Assembly: GCA_030068145.1 (NCBI GenBank)
Contig: JAPJBO010000032.1
Span: forward strand, 434,001 to 498,000
Direction of reading: 5' to 3'
Origin: Diplonema papillatum
Taxonomy: Eukaryota; Euglenozoa; Diplonemea; Diplonemida; Diplonemidae
Length of the DNA: 64,000 bases
Below, in pieces: positions 1 to 10,972 of this stretch. A program made the translations under genes and the position numbers. Below the pieces are notes generated by a model. That model was not told where the DNA came from. It did not search any database and was given only the letters and a program-made list of their open reading frames with translations. Numbering within the stretch: the stretch's first letter is position 1; every line of letters starts with the position of its first letter.

Positions 1-2
1 TA

Positions 3-3000
3 ACGCCGTCTGACCAGTCTCGGTCGTCTGGTTCGTCGCACAGGGGAATCCGCGATGATTGGGCTCACTCTGCCAAAGAAGGAAGCAATCCAGCTGATGT
101 AATGCACCACCGTCAGCGATCCGCAGCCGTTGAGTGCGATGCCGAGGTCTCCTCTCACGGCGCGCCAGGGAAAGCGGTGCGTTCCGATGCGACAGGAGGC
201 GGCAATTCTCACGCACCGGCGCATCGTCTTCGTCGTTCAGCCCCTGCGTGTGAATCTGAGGCGTTCCCATGTAGCGTGTCTGCTCTCGCCAGGAGTCCCG
301 CTACACTGCAAAAAGAAAACAGTGTTTACAAACAGCCTCCTCAACATGGTGCAGACCTCGGTTGCGATGCTGAAGCTCTCACCGCGGCTGGCGCGCCGGC
401 GGAGCCGCATTCCGCAGTTTCACACAGTGGGCGCCCTGTGGGCCGCCGGTACAATGGCGACAGCATCCAGTCGTTTCTGCAGCACGAAGCGATGTGCAAA
501 GGTTCGATCTCGCTGGGAGACGTCCCCACGATGCAACCAGCCGACATCTGCCCGAAGCCGTCGCTTCGTCGCTCGCCCCAGCGTGAGCGCAGCACCGTTT
601 CTCCCCGTCCTACTTCAAGTTCTCCGCCCCCCGAACAAAAGTCCTCGCACCACGTCGACGACTCTTTCCACCGTGGCTCCCCCAAGGCTCGTTCTGCGCC
701 TGTTGACTCAAAATACATCCCGGACCCCGTCTATCCTGATTCGCTCAAGCTCCATTCTACGGCGGTCGACTTCTTAGCCAGCAGGAACGAACGGAAGCTT
801 CCAGCTGCTGAAAAGCTCGACTGTTCCCGTGGAGCCTTGGAAGGTGATGCGTGCGAGGTGCTCCGACGTCCCCGCGACAAGTTTGCACCATCCGCCGATG
901 CACCTGGGGATAGATATCCAGCCCGCCTCACTTCAAGCCCTGCTCCACTTGGGCTCAAAGAAGGCCTCTTAAAATGGCATCCACCGCGTGTCTGTGCAGT
1001 GCGTGCAGAGCAATGCAGTCAGCAGTCCCCAAGTGACGTGAAGAGTACGCAAACCTTCTGTCGCTCCACTTCGAGTCCTGTCGCATCTCGCTTCAGGAGA
1101 AGTTACACAGACATAAATTCATCCCGTGTCAATGCCGAGCAATGCGGGCAGCAGCTCTCGGGCGATGTGCGGAATACGTCAACCTTTTGCCGCTCCAGTT
1201 CAAGCCCTGCTCCATCTCGGTACAGCAGAAGCTTTGTGAATAGAGGTCCGCCGCACACAGAGCACCGCACCACTGGCCAGGTGCACGACGAGCAGCAGCC
1301 TTCGACTGCCAGCAGCAACGCGCCAAGCACCCCGTTAAGCGGCATCCTGAAGCACCCTCACCCTGGCAACGGAACCCCTGTGCAGTCGCCGCACAACCCG
1401 CATCGCCACGTGAAGATAGCCTCGCCCGACACATGTCGGAGGAATCAGCTGCGGGACTATCGCGAACGTGTTGAGTCGAAGCCATCCAACAATTTCAATG
1501 GCTATGCAGGGATACGCCACAGTACAGACTCATCTCTGAGGTACGAACGTCGAAACCATCGCGACATCCCAACGCCTTCTCAACCGCAGTCTATTGGTTG
1601 CCGGTCTTCCAACGATTACAATAGTCCTGCAGCGGCACACACGGTCACCGCCACTGCCGCAGATGTATTTCAGAGGAACGAACGTCGGGGGAATCGATCC
1701 ACACCAACGCCCTCTCGGCCTCAATTCGTTGGCTCCAGGTCTCCCAACAATACCAACAGCCCTGCCGGGTTGTTCCAACGCGAGCTGCAGGTGGACGACG
1801 ATGAGGCGCCGGTACCTTCGCAGCTGCAATTCTCGCCATGCTCGTCGCACTCGCGCGAGACTGAATCGAGAAGCGGTGACGGAAGTATTCGCGTTGGTGG
1901 GCTACTATCGCCTCGCCTTCGCGATGGCACCAGCACTTACAGCGCGAGTGAAGTGGGTCGTCGACAAGGCAGGGCCTATCCAGAGTTTATACAAGGAAAC
2001 TATCGCAGCAGCCAAGCTCACGACGTCGATACTCCGTTGTCGAGCAGAAGGACAAATCAAAGACCCCTCGACAGCAGCAGCAGTACTCAAAACGATCGCG
2101 TCACCTCCAACGCCCCGCTTCCACACAAATCCAGCGAGCACAACGCAAACAAACCGGTGAGACGAAGCTACAGTACCCAAGGGACTCAACACAACCATTC
2201 GTCGTTCAACGCTTCTCTCCCACGCACGGCAGCTGGCGATTTCGATCGGCACACAACAAACAATGCGGTGAGAAGAAGCCTGAGCACGCAAAACCCTCGT
2301 GTCCCCCTCGATAGTTTCTTGCATAGCAACACGGGCATGTCCAGGGATCAGGACGATCCTTCCCTCGGCAAGAATACGGGCAGCGTCGGTGCTCAAGCAG
2401 CAAGTTATGCAGCGAGCGGAACCCGCAGTCCACGTGCCTCAGACATGCTGCCACCACACAGTCAGCCTTCAAATACTTTTGGTGAGCGCACAAGAACAAG
2501 CCACAGTATACGTCAAAACTATGGAGCCTCTTCCAACACGCCCCTGTCGGCTAGGTATGCAGGCGAGTTCAACGAGCACCGAACCCGCAATCCCGGCCTC
2601 TCGGACACGCCTAGACAGCCTGGACATGCTTTTGATGAACACTCAAAGCCAGGTCACAGGATCGATCAGGACTACAGTGCCTCCTTCTTCACTCCTCTGC
2701 GACCCACCAGGAAGTTGCAGACGTCAGATGTTGGCAGAGAGAGTCGGAACACAGCACCGGCGATGCCAAGGGGACCCGAGCGAGTCGATCCTGGCCAAAG
2801 CAACGGATGCCGCGACGCCGACCTCAACGATTCCGGCGATGACGACGTAACAACCGTCGAGGAATGGCCAAGTATTGCGGATCTCATTGCCTCGCACCCT
2901 TCACAACCATCCCCGAGACGTAAGCCCGTTTCACGGCACGGAGTGCCGTCGTCCTGCAGGACTCCCAGTAAGCCCGCCGAAGCAGCCATCGGTAGTCCGC

Positions 3001-4349
3001 CGACAGGTACGATCGAAGGGGCGGCCGGAGTGAAACAGCGACCAGACGGCCCGACTAGTTTCTCGCCGTCGTACCCGGCAACAGGCGCAGCGGCTGACCT
3101 TGAATCGAATCGGTTTCTTGCCAAGCACGCAGACAAGCGCGGAGCGGCCGCAGCGAAGCCAGAGCAGACCCGGGATGGCCGTTCCCGACCCGGTGTTGCG
3201 TGTAGCATCCCGCAACATCGACAACAAGAGCAACAGCGGCTACAATACCAGCAGATGCAGCAACAGCAGGAGCCACTACGCCAACAGGGGCTCCAACATA
3301 AACAGGAGCAACATCAACCGCAACAACCACTGCGTCAACAGCTGTACCAGCAGCAGCAGCAGCAGCCGCAGCGGCAGTGCGACATTTCAGATAGTGGCAC
3401 GCCCGACTTCACACGCGAAACCACGACACGACAGAGCTTGCACAAGACGCTCGAAAGCAACATGCCCCGTCGTCTCCCAAGCGACGGCCCACTCGATCAA
3501 TGGCAGCCCCGTCGTCTCCCAAGCGACGGCCCACTCGATCAATGGCAGCCCCGTCGTCTCCCAAGCGACGGCCCACTCGATCAATGGCAACACCAACTCA
3601 ACAAACGCGTGATTGTCGCTAGCTTGCCTTCCGATAATACCTCGCGAGAAGCAATAAATGAGCTCACCTCAACACTTGAAACGCCAAAGCTCTGGATCAC
3701 GCAGTCAGACACCACGGTGCCCCCCCAGTACTGCAAGAAGAGAGGGATCGTCGTGACCGCCGTCGCGCCGGGGCTGAGTTTCGAGGTGGTGCTCGAGAAC
3801 TGCAACGCGAGCGCTTCGTTCGCCTGCAAGCTGCGCCTGGACGGCACGTCCTTCGCGCAGGTCACGCACCTGCCGCCCCGCACGAGGGTGCGCGTGTCGA
3901 AGCGCTCCGCGCGCGACCCGCTGCTCCTGCCGTGCGACGGGCGGGCGCCGGCGGCGGGCGTCGTCCTTTGCGCGGCCTTCTACGCAGCGGCCGCCGCGCG
4001 CCGCTCGTCGTTCGACCTCTCGCAGCCGCCACACAGCACCGCCAGCGTGGTCCTCGTCCCCGAACCGGCGGCGGCCGGCTCGTTCCGCGGCGCTGTCGAG
4101 CCGCCGCCGCCGCAGCGGCGGCGCGCCCCGTGCAGCGCCCCCCGCAGCGCTTCGGCGAAGCCCGCGCGCCGGCCGCGGGCGTCGCAAAGGGCCGCCGGCC
4201 CGAGCGCGGCGAGGGCAAAATCGCTGCCGTTCCAGCAGTTCCAGCAGTCTCGCGTCGCCATCGCCGTCTGCGCCCCGTCCTTCGCCAACAAGCTGGCGTC
4301 CCCGCGCAACGAACAGCAGCGTCCTTCGGGCTTCGGAATCGGGACTTGA
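3..4349 (+). CDS. Long intrinsically disordered protein, 5'-partial
   Basis: The frame is open from the first bases of the window; the first ATG is at 102, but codons upstream of it have the same Ser/Arg/Gly-rich character, so the real start probably lies outside. At least 1415 residues. About the first 1200 residues are low-complexity (Ser, Arg, Pro, Thr, Asn) with many RS/SP dipeptides, followed by a Gln-rich stretch and a three-fold 14-residue repeat. Residues about 1215-1310 (counted from the ATG) change abruptly into alternating hydrophobic strands that look like a small beta-sandwich, then a Pro/Ala/Arg tail encoded by much more GC-rich DNA. No catalytic motif is seen. I do not recognise the family; a scaffold or cytoskeleton-associated role would be a guess. 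Coding is supported by the uninterrupted 4.3-kb frame. Confidence 0.8.
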   Translation, partial: TPSDQSRSSGSSHRGIRDDWAHSAKEGSNPADVMHHRQRSAAVECDAEVSSHGAPGKAVRSDATGGGNSHAPAHRLRRSAPACESEAFPCSVSALARSPATLQKENSVYKQPPQHGADLGCDAEALTAAGAPAEPHSAVSHSGRPVGRRYNGDSIQSFLQHEAMCKGSISLGDVPTMQPADICPKPSLRRSPQRERSTVSPRPTSSSPPPEQKSSHHVDDSFHRGSPKARSAPVDSKYIPDPVYPDSLKLHSTAVDFLASRNERKLPAAEKLDCSRGALEGDACEVLRRPRDKFAPSADAPGDRYPARLTSSPAPLGLKEGLLKWHPPRVCAVRAEQCSQQSPSDVKSTQTFCRSTSSPVASRFRRSYTDINSSRVNAEQCGQQLSGDVRNTSTFCRSSSSPAPSRYSRSFVNRGPPHTEHRTTGQVHDEQQPSTASSNAPSTPLSGILKHPHPGNGTPVQSPHNPHRHVKIASPDTCRRNQLRDYRERVESKPSNNFNGYAGIRHSTDSSLRYERRNHRDIPTPSQPQSIGCRSSNDYNSPAAAHTVTATAADVFQRNERRGNRSTPTPSRPQFVGSRSPNNTNSPAGLFQRELQVDDDEAPVPSQLQFSPCSSHSRETESRSGDGSIRVGGLLSPRLRDGTSTYSASEVGRRQGRAYPEFIQGNYRSSQAHDVDTPLSSRRTNQRPLDSSSSTQNDRVTSNAPLPHKSSEHNANKPVRRSYSTQGTQHNHSSFNASLPRTAAGDFDRHTTNNAVRRSLSTQNPRVPLDSFLHSNTGMSRDQDDPSLGKNTGSVGAQAASYAASGTRSPRASDMLPPHSQPSNTFGERTRTSHSIRQNYGASSNTPLSARYAGEFNEHRTRNPGLSDTPRQPGHAFDEHSKPGHRIDQDYSASFFTPLRPTRKLQTSDVGRESRNTAPAMPRGPERVDPGQSNGCRDADLNDSGDDDVTTVEEWPSIADLIASHPSQPSPRRKPVSRHGVPSSCRTPSKPAEAAIGSPPTGTIEGAAGVKQRPDGPTSFSPSYPATGAAADLESNRFLAKHADKRGAAAAKPEQTRDGRSRPGVACSIPQHRQQEQQRLQYQQMQQQQEPLRQQGLQHKQEQHQPQQPLRQQLYQQQQQQPQRQCDISDSGTPDFTRETTTRQSLHKTLESNMPRRLPSDGPLDQWQPRRLPSDGPLDQWQPRRLPSDGPLDQWQHQLNKRVIVASLPSDNTSREAINELTSTLETPKLWITQSDTTVPPQYCKKRGIVVTAVAPGLSFEVVLENCNASASFACKLRLDGTSFAQVTHLPPRTRVRVSKRSARDPLLLPCDGRAPAAGVVLCAAFYAAAAARRSSFDLSQPPHSTASVVLVPEPAAAGSFRGAVEPPPPQRRRAPCSAPRSASAKPARRPRASQRAAGPSAARAKSLPFQQFQQSRVAIAVCAPSFANKLASPRNEQQRPSGFGIGT
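3205..3378 (+). repeat. CAG/CAA-rich trinucleotide tract encoding poly-Gln
   Basis: Imperfect CAG/CAA/CAR codon run inside the long disordered gene, giving a Gln-rich segment interrupted by Leu, Arg and His. Typical of replication-slippage tracts in protist coding sequence. Confidence 0.8.
3465..3590 (+). repeat. 42-bp in-frame tandem repeat, 3 copies
   Basis: Three virtually identical 42-bp units in tandem, each encoding the same 14 residues (core RRLPSDGPLDQWQP). The near-identity at DNA level points to recent expansion. Confidence 0.92.
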
Positions 4350-5468
4350 AGCAGTTTCGCTGTGTCGGAAAACTGCAACACAGAAAGAACACTGATGCGG
4401 CGCCAAAACTCGCGCACACGCAAACAGAGCTACGTCAGTGCTCCCCTCCTCTAGTACAAGGACACGGTGTATTGAACTCCCATTCCATGCTCGTTCTTGC
4501 ATTGCCCCCGGTAGTGCAAGAGGGAATCGTTCCTAGATTCAGAATCCTAGCTACAGGGGCTCGGAAGTAGTTCGCAGCAACAAAAAAACGCAGCGTGACG
4601 ATTCTTCTCCCTCATTTTCCTGCGCCCCGTTCGTGAGCGTCTCAATAACGATGTCGGTGCTTGCACACCACGAAGCGTGAGGAGCAGATAAGCTGGGCAA
4701 AATAAGGGCCAAGCCGACAGCAGCATTATGGGGAAAAACCCCACCCGCCTCCATCCTTCGAGCAGACTACAGCGCCCTTCCCAGTGCAGCCTCCAAGTGC
4801 CTGTTCCACGGGGAGCGATCCGTTCGGCACCGCAAAACCTCGGGCGAACAGTCAAGTGGCTGCCGATTGCCTCAGGGCTTGGCGCTTGCGCTACCGTAGA
4901 GACAAGGAGAGGTGCTCATGCCTGCTAGATTTAGCCGGATGCACGGCAGAAGGGGAATTCTTAATTGCATGCTGCTGGCTCGCAAGATGATTATCGAAAG
5001 GTTGTGCTAGTGCTTTGAGTTTACGTGCCGCAATTCATCACTTGCCGCCCACTTGGCTCGCTACGCTGACCATTGCACACGCTTGCCCTCGAGACTTGCA
5101 CACCAGGCGTTCAGACGCCCTACATGTAGCGAAAGGCCTACACACTGCATTGCGTCCTGCATGGTTAAATGTGGTCAGGTAGGGGAGTGGACTACTCAGC
5201 ACGCCGGCCGGTCTACGGACTCCAACAGGTGCGGTTGTGAGGCGCAGGATTTGAGTTTTAGAGGTGGCCCACATGCGCGTTCCTCAGTACCCGGAAGAGC
5301 CGACGTCGAAGGATCGAACAATTATCTGTTGCTCCAAACGTTTTGCTTACATATCTCCATCCTAAAGAGTAGGTATGCCCAGCCTCGACGACTCTCCACC
5401 GTTCGAGCACATTGTCTCTCAGAGGGTGGGACTCGCATTGAAGGGGAGGGGGAAGGGTTTGATGGTGC
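4350..5468. other. Intergenic spacer
   Basis: Several short overlapping open frames on both strands, none with convincing composition or splice context. No repeat or RNA gene recognised. Confidence 0.5.
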
Positions 5469-5681
5469 ATGGTCAACCCGCTGCTTCCGCTGCTTGAGCT
5501 GCAAGACAAGCACGTGAAGCAGTGCCGGCGGCTCAAAAGCAGGCGCCCTGCCGATGGGTCCACGGATGACGAGTTTCCCGAGAAAAAACGGAAGAAGAAG
5601 AGGAGGCACCGAAAGCAAGCAGACTCGCCGTCTCCCCTCTGCCTTGAAGGTCGCCGCATCTTGCCCGGAGCAAGGCCGAAG
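5469..5681 (+). CDS. Possible orphan coding exon with Lys/Arg cluster
   Basis: An ATG opens 71 codons that look coding: a hydrophobic/charged start, then a very basic stretch (core EKKRKKKRRHRK) resembling a nuclear localisation signal, ending at a phase-0 GTGTTC that could be a splice donor (the same hexamer ends exon 4 of the next gene). It may be a 5' exon of the EF-hand/ART gene or a separate gene; I could not find a phase-compatible acceptor before 6136, so it stays unlinked. Confidence 0.3.
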
Positions 5682-6135
5682 GTGTTCCTCTTATTTGTTC
5701 TCATTTCAGTACTACGATCTTGCGGGCTGCCCAGCAATGTATTGTGCAGGCTAAAAAGACGTAGGCAGCGTATTTTTGTGGCTGATCAGAATTCCTTACC
5801 TGAAAATGATATACACATGGTAAATACAAGTGGGAAAACGATCAACCGGCACGCACAAACAAAACGAAGCGCCTGCCTTTTCCCGAGTTTTTTGTTGCAT
5901 TGCACAGAAGGAGTCACCGGGAAATCAATGAGTTATTGCGTACGACCACTAATACGGAGAGAGCAGGCCCATCTGCGTTCTCAGAAAGCCATTCCCCGCC
6001 ACACAACAGAGTGCGAGCGAGCGTCTCCCGCCGATCCATTTACCGCGCGGCTTCACGTTGCCGCTACCGGACGCTGCTCTTCAACCAGGTGCTGTTGCTC
6101 TCATAACCCGCGGCACAGGCGGCGTGACTCTGGCT

Positions 6136-9100
6136 ATGACAACGTATCTACTTCGGCATGACTTCACGCCCGCCCTGATCTTGAAGCTGACGGAGGCGCT
6201 GCAAGCCGCAGATTCGAACAAGAATCGTGCCCTGGAAAAAGCAGAGCTCCTCGGCTTCATGACACAGTTGTATCTGGCCACGGGGACGACGCTACCGTCT
6301 GAGCAGGACTTGAGAAAGGAGGTGGAACACGCGTTTCAGGTGTGCGATATCAACTATTCGAAAGAAAACACTTCCGCAAGCTGAGAAAGCTAGAAGAAAA
6401 TGAACAGAATGAAGAGTCAGTGAATGTTGGCCGAGACCGTCGATGACCTACGTAATGTAATCAAGGTACCAACCAGTTGCCGTTTTCTTCTTCAATATGC
6501 ACCTGCTTTGTAGGAAATACTCAGACAAGAAGACACACGAAACACTGTCCTCCTAGTATTTCTCCTGGCGCCGGTTGGTATACCGTGTAGTGCTCTTTGG
6601 AGACTGATCCCGATTGTCTTCACCTTTTCAGGTATACGACAAAGATGACAACGAACGTTTGGATCTGTTCGAGGTAGTTGGATTTCTGCGCGTGTCACAA
6701 CTGATGGAGGTGATGAAGAAGAAGTGGCGGCCCCGCGTCGGCAACGAGGCGCTGATCCTGCAGAAGGAAGTCGAGCTGCAAAAGCAGCAGCAGTCGCGGG
6801 TAGACGCGGCCAAGAGGCACAAGTGGGAAGCGAAGCTCAACGACAGCGTCAGGCGCGCTGCCGGCTCCCTCGAAGACGATCAAGCACAGGGGCGTGTCCT
6901 TGTTTCCGTGCAAGAAGAAATGGCGTTCCACAGAACCCACACGACGCACCTGGAGTGCTGTGGCAGGTACGCCCCCTTACCTGTGGGGGCAACACTTAAA
7001 ATGGGAAGCATCGAGATCTTTTGAATACATGAACCACATGGATTAATGTTTCGGTGTGCGACACCAGGCAAAGAGACCGCCACCGAAGCATGAATGGCGG
7101 TCGGAGCTGCGCCCCAAACATGATGGCGCGTGCAGTGTATATGGGATAGTCAGGCCAAGGCAAACATGTACTCAGTGGGCGTGTCATGGCCTGCGATTCC
7201 CTCAAGTGAGGCACTTTCCCGGTAGTTCTTTGAATACACTTGAAACTCCACAACAGGTGGAGGCAACTGTCGACTTTCGCCGACGAGCGACTGGCGCTGC
7301 TTGCACAGTACGCATTGCAGAACAGACGACAACACATCTCCGCTTTCGTTGGAGAGCTGCAAGCGATCAAGCAGAGTTTCACAAAAGCTTCGATGGACTT
7401 GGTACGCACGTGCCTAGCCGCGACACTGCGCAACGGGGGCGGTGGTGTGTCAAGAGAGGTGCAGGTGCTTTTCAACGCCGTCGGGTTCGACTGCTCTTTA
7501 AACAAAGTGATACAGCAGATTGCTGAGACAACCGAAGCGGGCAGAGACGAAGAGATCCTCAGCGTGCTCGAAAGCTTCGCGACGGAAACATTCTCGGCCG
7601 ACAAATGGAGCACGGTACTCGAGTCTTTCGGCGGCCCACGTGAAGTGGAGGCTCTGGTCGTAAGGCTGGAAGAGTACTACGACGCGAAGTTCCCCCAAAA
7701 CCTGAACGTCCTTGGAGAGATTTCCGACAACCTGGGTGTCGGCATGGGCGACCTTCTCCAGCTATCGTCGACGCTGTACAGGCATGCTCCATTCTTATTA
7801 GCGTGAAGTTCTTTTGCAACGAACGAATGCCAAACAGACACATATCCTCCAGAACGGGGAACGTACCATTCAAAGATGCGCAGAGCATACCAAAAGGTTC
7901 AAGAATAGATGACTATGGCACGAAAGCCCAGAGTACTAACTCCCAAACACCTTCACTAAGAAGCCCAAAAAGGCGCCAAGAACTATGAAATGCGTCCAAG
8001 AAAACGAAAGAGTAAAACCTACGCTGTTACGCAAGCAGTGGTAGCTGAAAACGTGAAACCACCTGCCATCAGAGCGTGTATCAACATTCTCCCGGTTCCA
8101 AAAAAAGGTGTCGGGTGATGAACAGCTCATAACCATGCAAAAGTATCACCGTGCATGTAGAATCGCCGCGCGCAAAATGATCCGCGTCTTTTGCCCCATC
8201 TGATGGCGCGAATTGAGCTCAAACCACCCCCGTCATAAACCTCGAAAGGGACACACGCAGTGTGAAGATGGAGAGATGCTGGTCGACTTACCTGCAGCAG
8301 AGTTCTAATACCCGTGGTGCTCTGATTGAGGGCTCCCAAGACCGGATGCAACCATGCGGAGCACGCGTTTGCCGGCTTGGCTGGCGCGCTGTTCCAAGAA
8401 GCAACAGCTGCCGTCCAACCCCGTCACAACGCAACAGGAAACACGCAAAGAAGTACCCGAACAACTCCCCGTCAGCCCTGCTGGTGATGTGCTTGTACAC
8501 CTGTGAGTCAGAGCACATAGGAAAACTGCTCCGTCTGGCAACGGGTTCCGTTGAATCGATATACAAATCGGTCAACTGGGCACTGCGGGAAGGGTCCGAA
8601 AGCGGAAACGCGGAAGCTCACGTGATTTTGCAGAAGTGGATCGGGTTCATATCAGTGCTCAGCACGACGAAGGTTAACTCGAACACTGTTTGGCGTGAGC
8701 GCACGCTCTACCGGGGGCTCATGAATTTGCCGCGGCCTGTGTTTGATGACTACATCAGCCGCGAGCCGGGCGAGGTCATGTACTGGCCTGCAGCCACATC
8801 CGCATCCTTGAGCAAGAACCTAGTCGTCACGGAGTTTACGAAAGAAGGTGTGTTCTTCACAATTGACCACGAATTATGTAGTAGAACAATCCCTGTTAGC
8901 GAGCATCTCAACTCGGTTGTCCAGGGAGAGCTGGCTCAAGAAACAGGCCGGTGCCCGAGCAGTATTCGGAAGGCATCATCAGGTGTCGGCCGTTCATAAC
9001 GACGCGGGGTTGCAAAGCATGGACACAAGCATAAATATCAATCCAACAGGCACTTCTCTCCTGTTCGTCATTGACAACTGCCAGGAAGGCGCAGAGATGT

Positions 9101-10424
9101 GGCATGTCAGCGTGTACTCGGAGGAGTACGAGATGCTGCTACCACCATTCACCGTGTTTACCGTCACGCGCGTCGACAAGGCCGGTCGCAGAATCTACTT
9201 ACGGGTCGAAGGGTCACTGGGTGACGGAAAACCAGACAAAACTGGGTTCACCGAAGGCACGGATCGCGACTTCGCGAAGTGGATCGAGAGGTGTGCTGGT
9301 TATCCCCCTTCTATTTTGTACAACTCATGACATGATACAAGGTGTCCGTGGGCATAAGCTGCGCTTTCGTTAAAGCATACATCTGTTTCCAGCGGCCGAG
9401 CGTATCCAGGCTGAGGCAATGACCATCTTAGTGTCGTCCGACCGCGCACTTTAGTCGCCGACAATGTCGGCTGGGATAATTTGGATCGTGCACCCTCCCT
9501 GCACTGACCTTGTTAAAGGTGCGTATCATGCAGGTTCAAAACTTTGTGTCTTTTTAAAACGCTCCCGCGGGGCCAATGGACCCCAAAAAAAAAGTTTGGA
9601 AAAAAAAAAATTTGCTCAACTTCCTTAAAAATTACTGCAGAGTTTGTTCCAAACTTTTAAAGTTCAAAAAACTCAATTTTTTTCCGGAATTTTTTTTTTT
9701 GCCATTTCCAAAACGACACAAGGTTTTGACCCTGCATGGTATGTCAATGCCGAGCTCGTTTTTGTTCCCTTTCAACAGCTGTTTATCCCCAGGAGTTTGC
9801 TGAGGGAGGAGTATTTTTCGGATTGGTCGCGTGCATTTTGGGCTTTATTAAAACTGACCAAGGCCTCTTCGCAACTGTTCTTTCGACACGAACGGAAGTA
9901 TTGTAGTCCACCCAACTTGTTCTGCCGATGTTTGAAACCTACGTGTCAAACGGAAGATAGGAAGGCTTTGGCAAGCCTCTCGATGAAGTCAGCAGTGCAC
10001 GCAGTGTGTTAGCCCGAGCACTCAATAAAGAGAGATCTCCTCTATAACAGCACAACAACTTTACGGCAGGGTTCGAACAGACAACTCGCATGAAGCGCTT
10101 GCAGCTTCGGCCCTGACACTGATCACGCTCGAACAGGAGTTCCGAAAGCTGCCAAAAGTGTTCCTCTCGAACCATTCAAAGCTACTCATCGGCGAGCGGA
10201 AGGACTTCCTCCGCCTGGCGCAGGAATTCCTGCAGGCTGTCCCGCGTGCGCCCGACGCTGTCACGAACCACCTGCACGGAATGTGGAAGCGCGTCAACAA
10301 CGACACCGAGTACCTCACAAAAATTAGTCGCTGCGAGTTCGGCGTCGATTTCACGTCTCTTTTTGAGAGAGTGCTGGGCACTGCTCCACAGGAACCTACA
10401 GAAGTCCAGCAGCCAACAGCTTGA
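6136..10424 (+). CDS. EF-hand protein with C-terminal mono-ADP-ribosyltransferase (ART) domain, six exons
   Basis: Exons read from frame and GT-AG sites: 6136-6339, 6632-6966, 7257-7802, 8261-8849, 8983-9290, 10070-10424; total 2337 nt, 778 residues plus stop. Two EF-hand loops fit the 12-residue consensus: D26-E37 (DSNKNRALEKAE) and D71-E82 (DKDDNERLDLFE), the second starting right after intron 1. A helical region with a Gln/Lys-rich coiled coil follows (about 85-380). Residues about 440-640 look like an R-S-E class ART: an aromatic-Arg-Gly motif (LYRG, about 512), a Ser-x-Ser motif (TSAS, about 538) and an E-x-E motif before a Leu-Pro-Pro (EEYEMLLPP, about 604). The family transfers ADP-ribose from NAD+ to proteins; calcium control through the EF-hands is inference. 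A helical tail of about 115 residues ends the protein. Least certain is the donor of intron 3 (7803; an alternative lies about 15-20 nt upstream). An extra 5' exon is possible. No signal peptide is seen. Confidence 0.78.
9575..9720. repeat. Homopolymer A/T tracts in intron 5 of the EF-hand/ART gene
   Basis: Runs of 9-12 A, then T runs, inside the 779-bp last intron (9291-10069). Low complexity only; no gene recognised in this intron. Confidence 0.6.
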
Positions 10425-10650
10425 CACGCATCCAACTTGTCTAGGTCGGTAGACACTCACGCAAACTCCGAGTTCCCTATCCTGACGTCTCTTTTGAGAG
10501 AGTGCTCGCACTGCGTCCAGGAGCTGGAAATCCGGCCATCAACAGCTTAGACACACGGCCAGCTGGGGTTGTAGACTGTTTGGGGGTGTAGACGCGGGTT
10601 CCGTCACCCAAAGCTCGAGTCCGTGCTTCACATCTCTCTTTCGAGAACCA
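10352..10650 (+). repeat. Degenerate tandem copies of the ART gene 3' end
   Basis: The segment around the stop codon (core tttttgagagagtgct, from 10352) is repeated with divergence from about 10485 (core cttttgagagagtgct) and, more weakly, from about 10622. Unit length is about 130 bp. The later copies also keep the 'caacagctt' and 'aactccgagttcc'-like segments in order. They lie downstream of the stop and are not coding. Confidence 0.65.
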
Positions 10651-10972
10651 GTAGTTGTGTTGCTTTGTTGCTGTCTTGTTTCATTAGCCCTCCATTTTTC
10701 TTCGTGTCCTGCGGCTCGCTGCACTTCCGTGCAGTGCACCATAGATAGGTCTCTCTCTAAGACTCTCCCTTTCTCGTAAAGTCAGCGGTAGATGATTGTC
10801 GATGCCAAGTCTCTGGCATTGATTTAGTCACCATCCCGGTGAGTGGCCTCAACGATACCCTCTCACTGCGTCTTCAGGTTTGCGTCGTAGCACTTATGCA
10901 GACAGCAGCGGTTCCGGTGGACACGAGCGTTCAAGCAAACCTTCAGTTCAAAAAGCACAAGTGGGCAAAGAC

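Noticed and set aside
3705..4502. Minus-strand 265-residue frame opposite the end of the long gene
   Set aside because: Arg/Ala/Gly-rich shadow of GC-rich coding DNA; the plus-strand frame is continuous over 4.3 kb.
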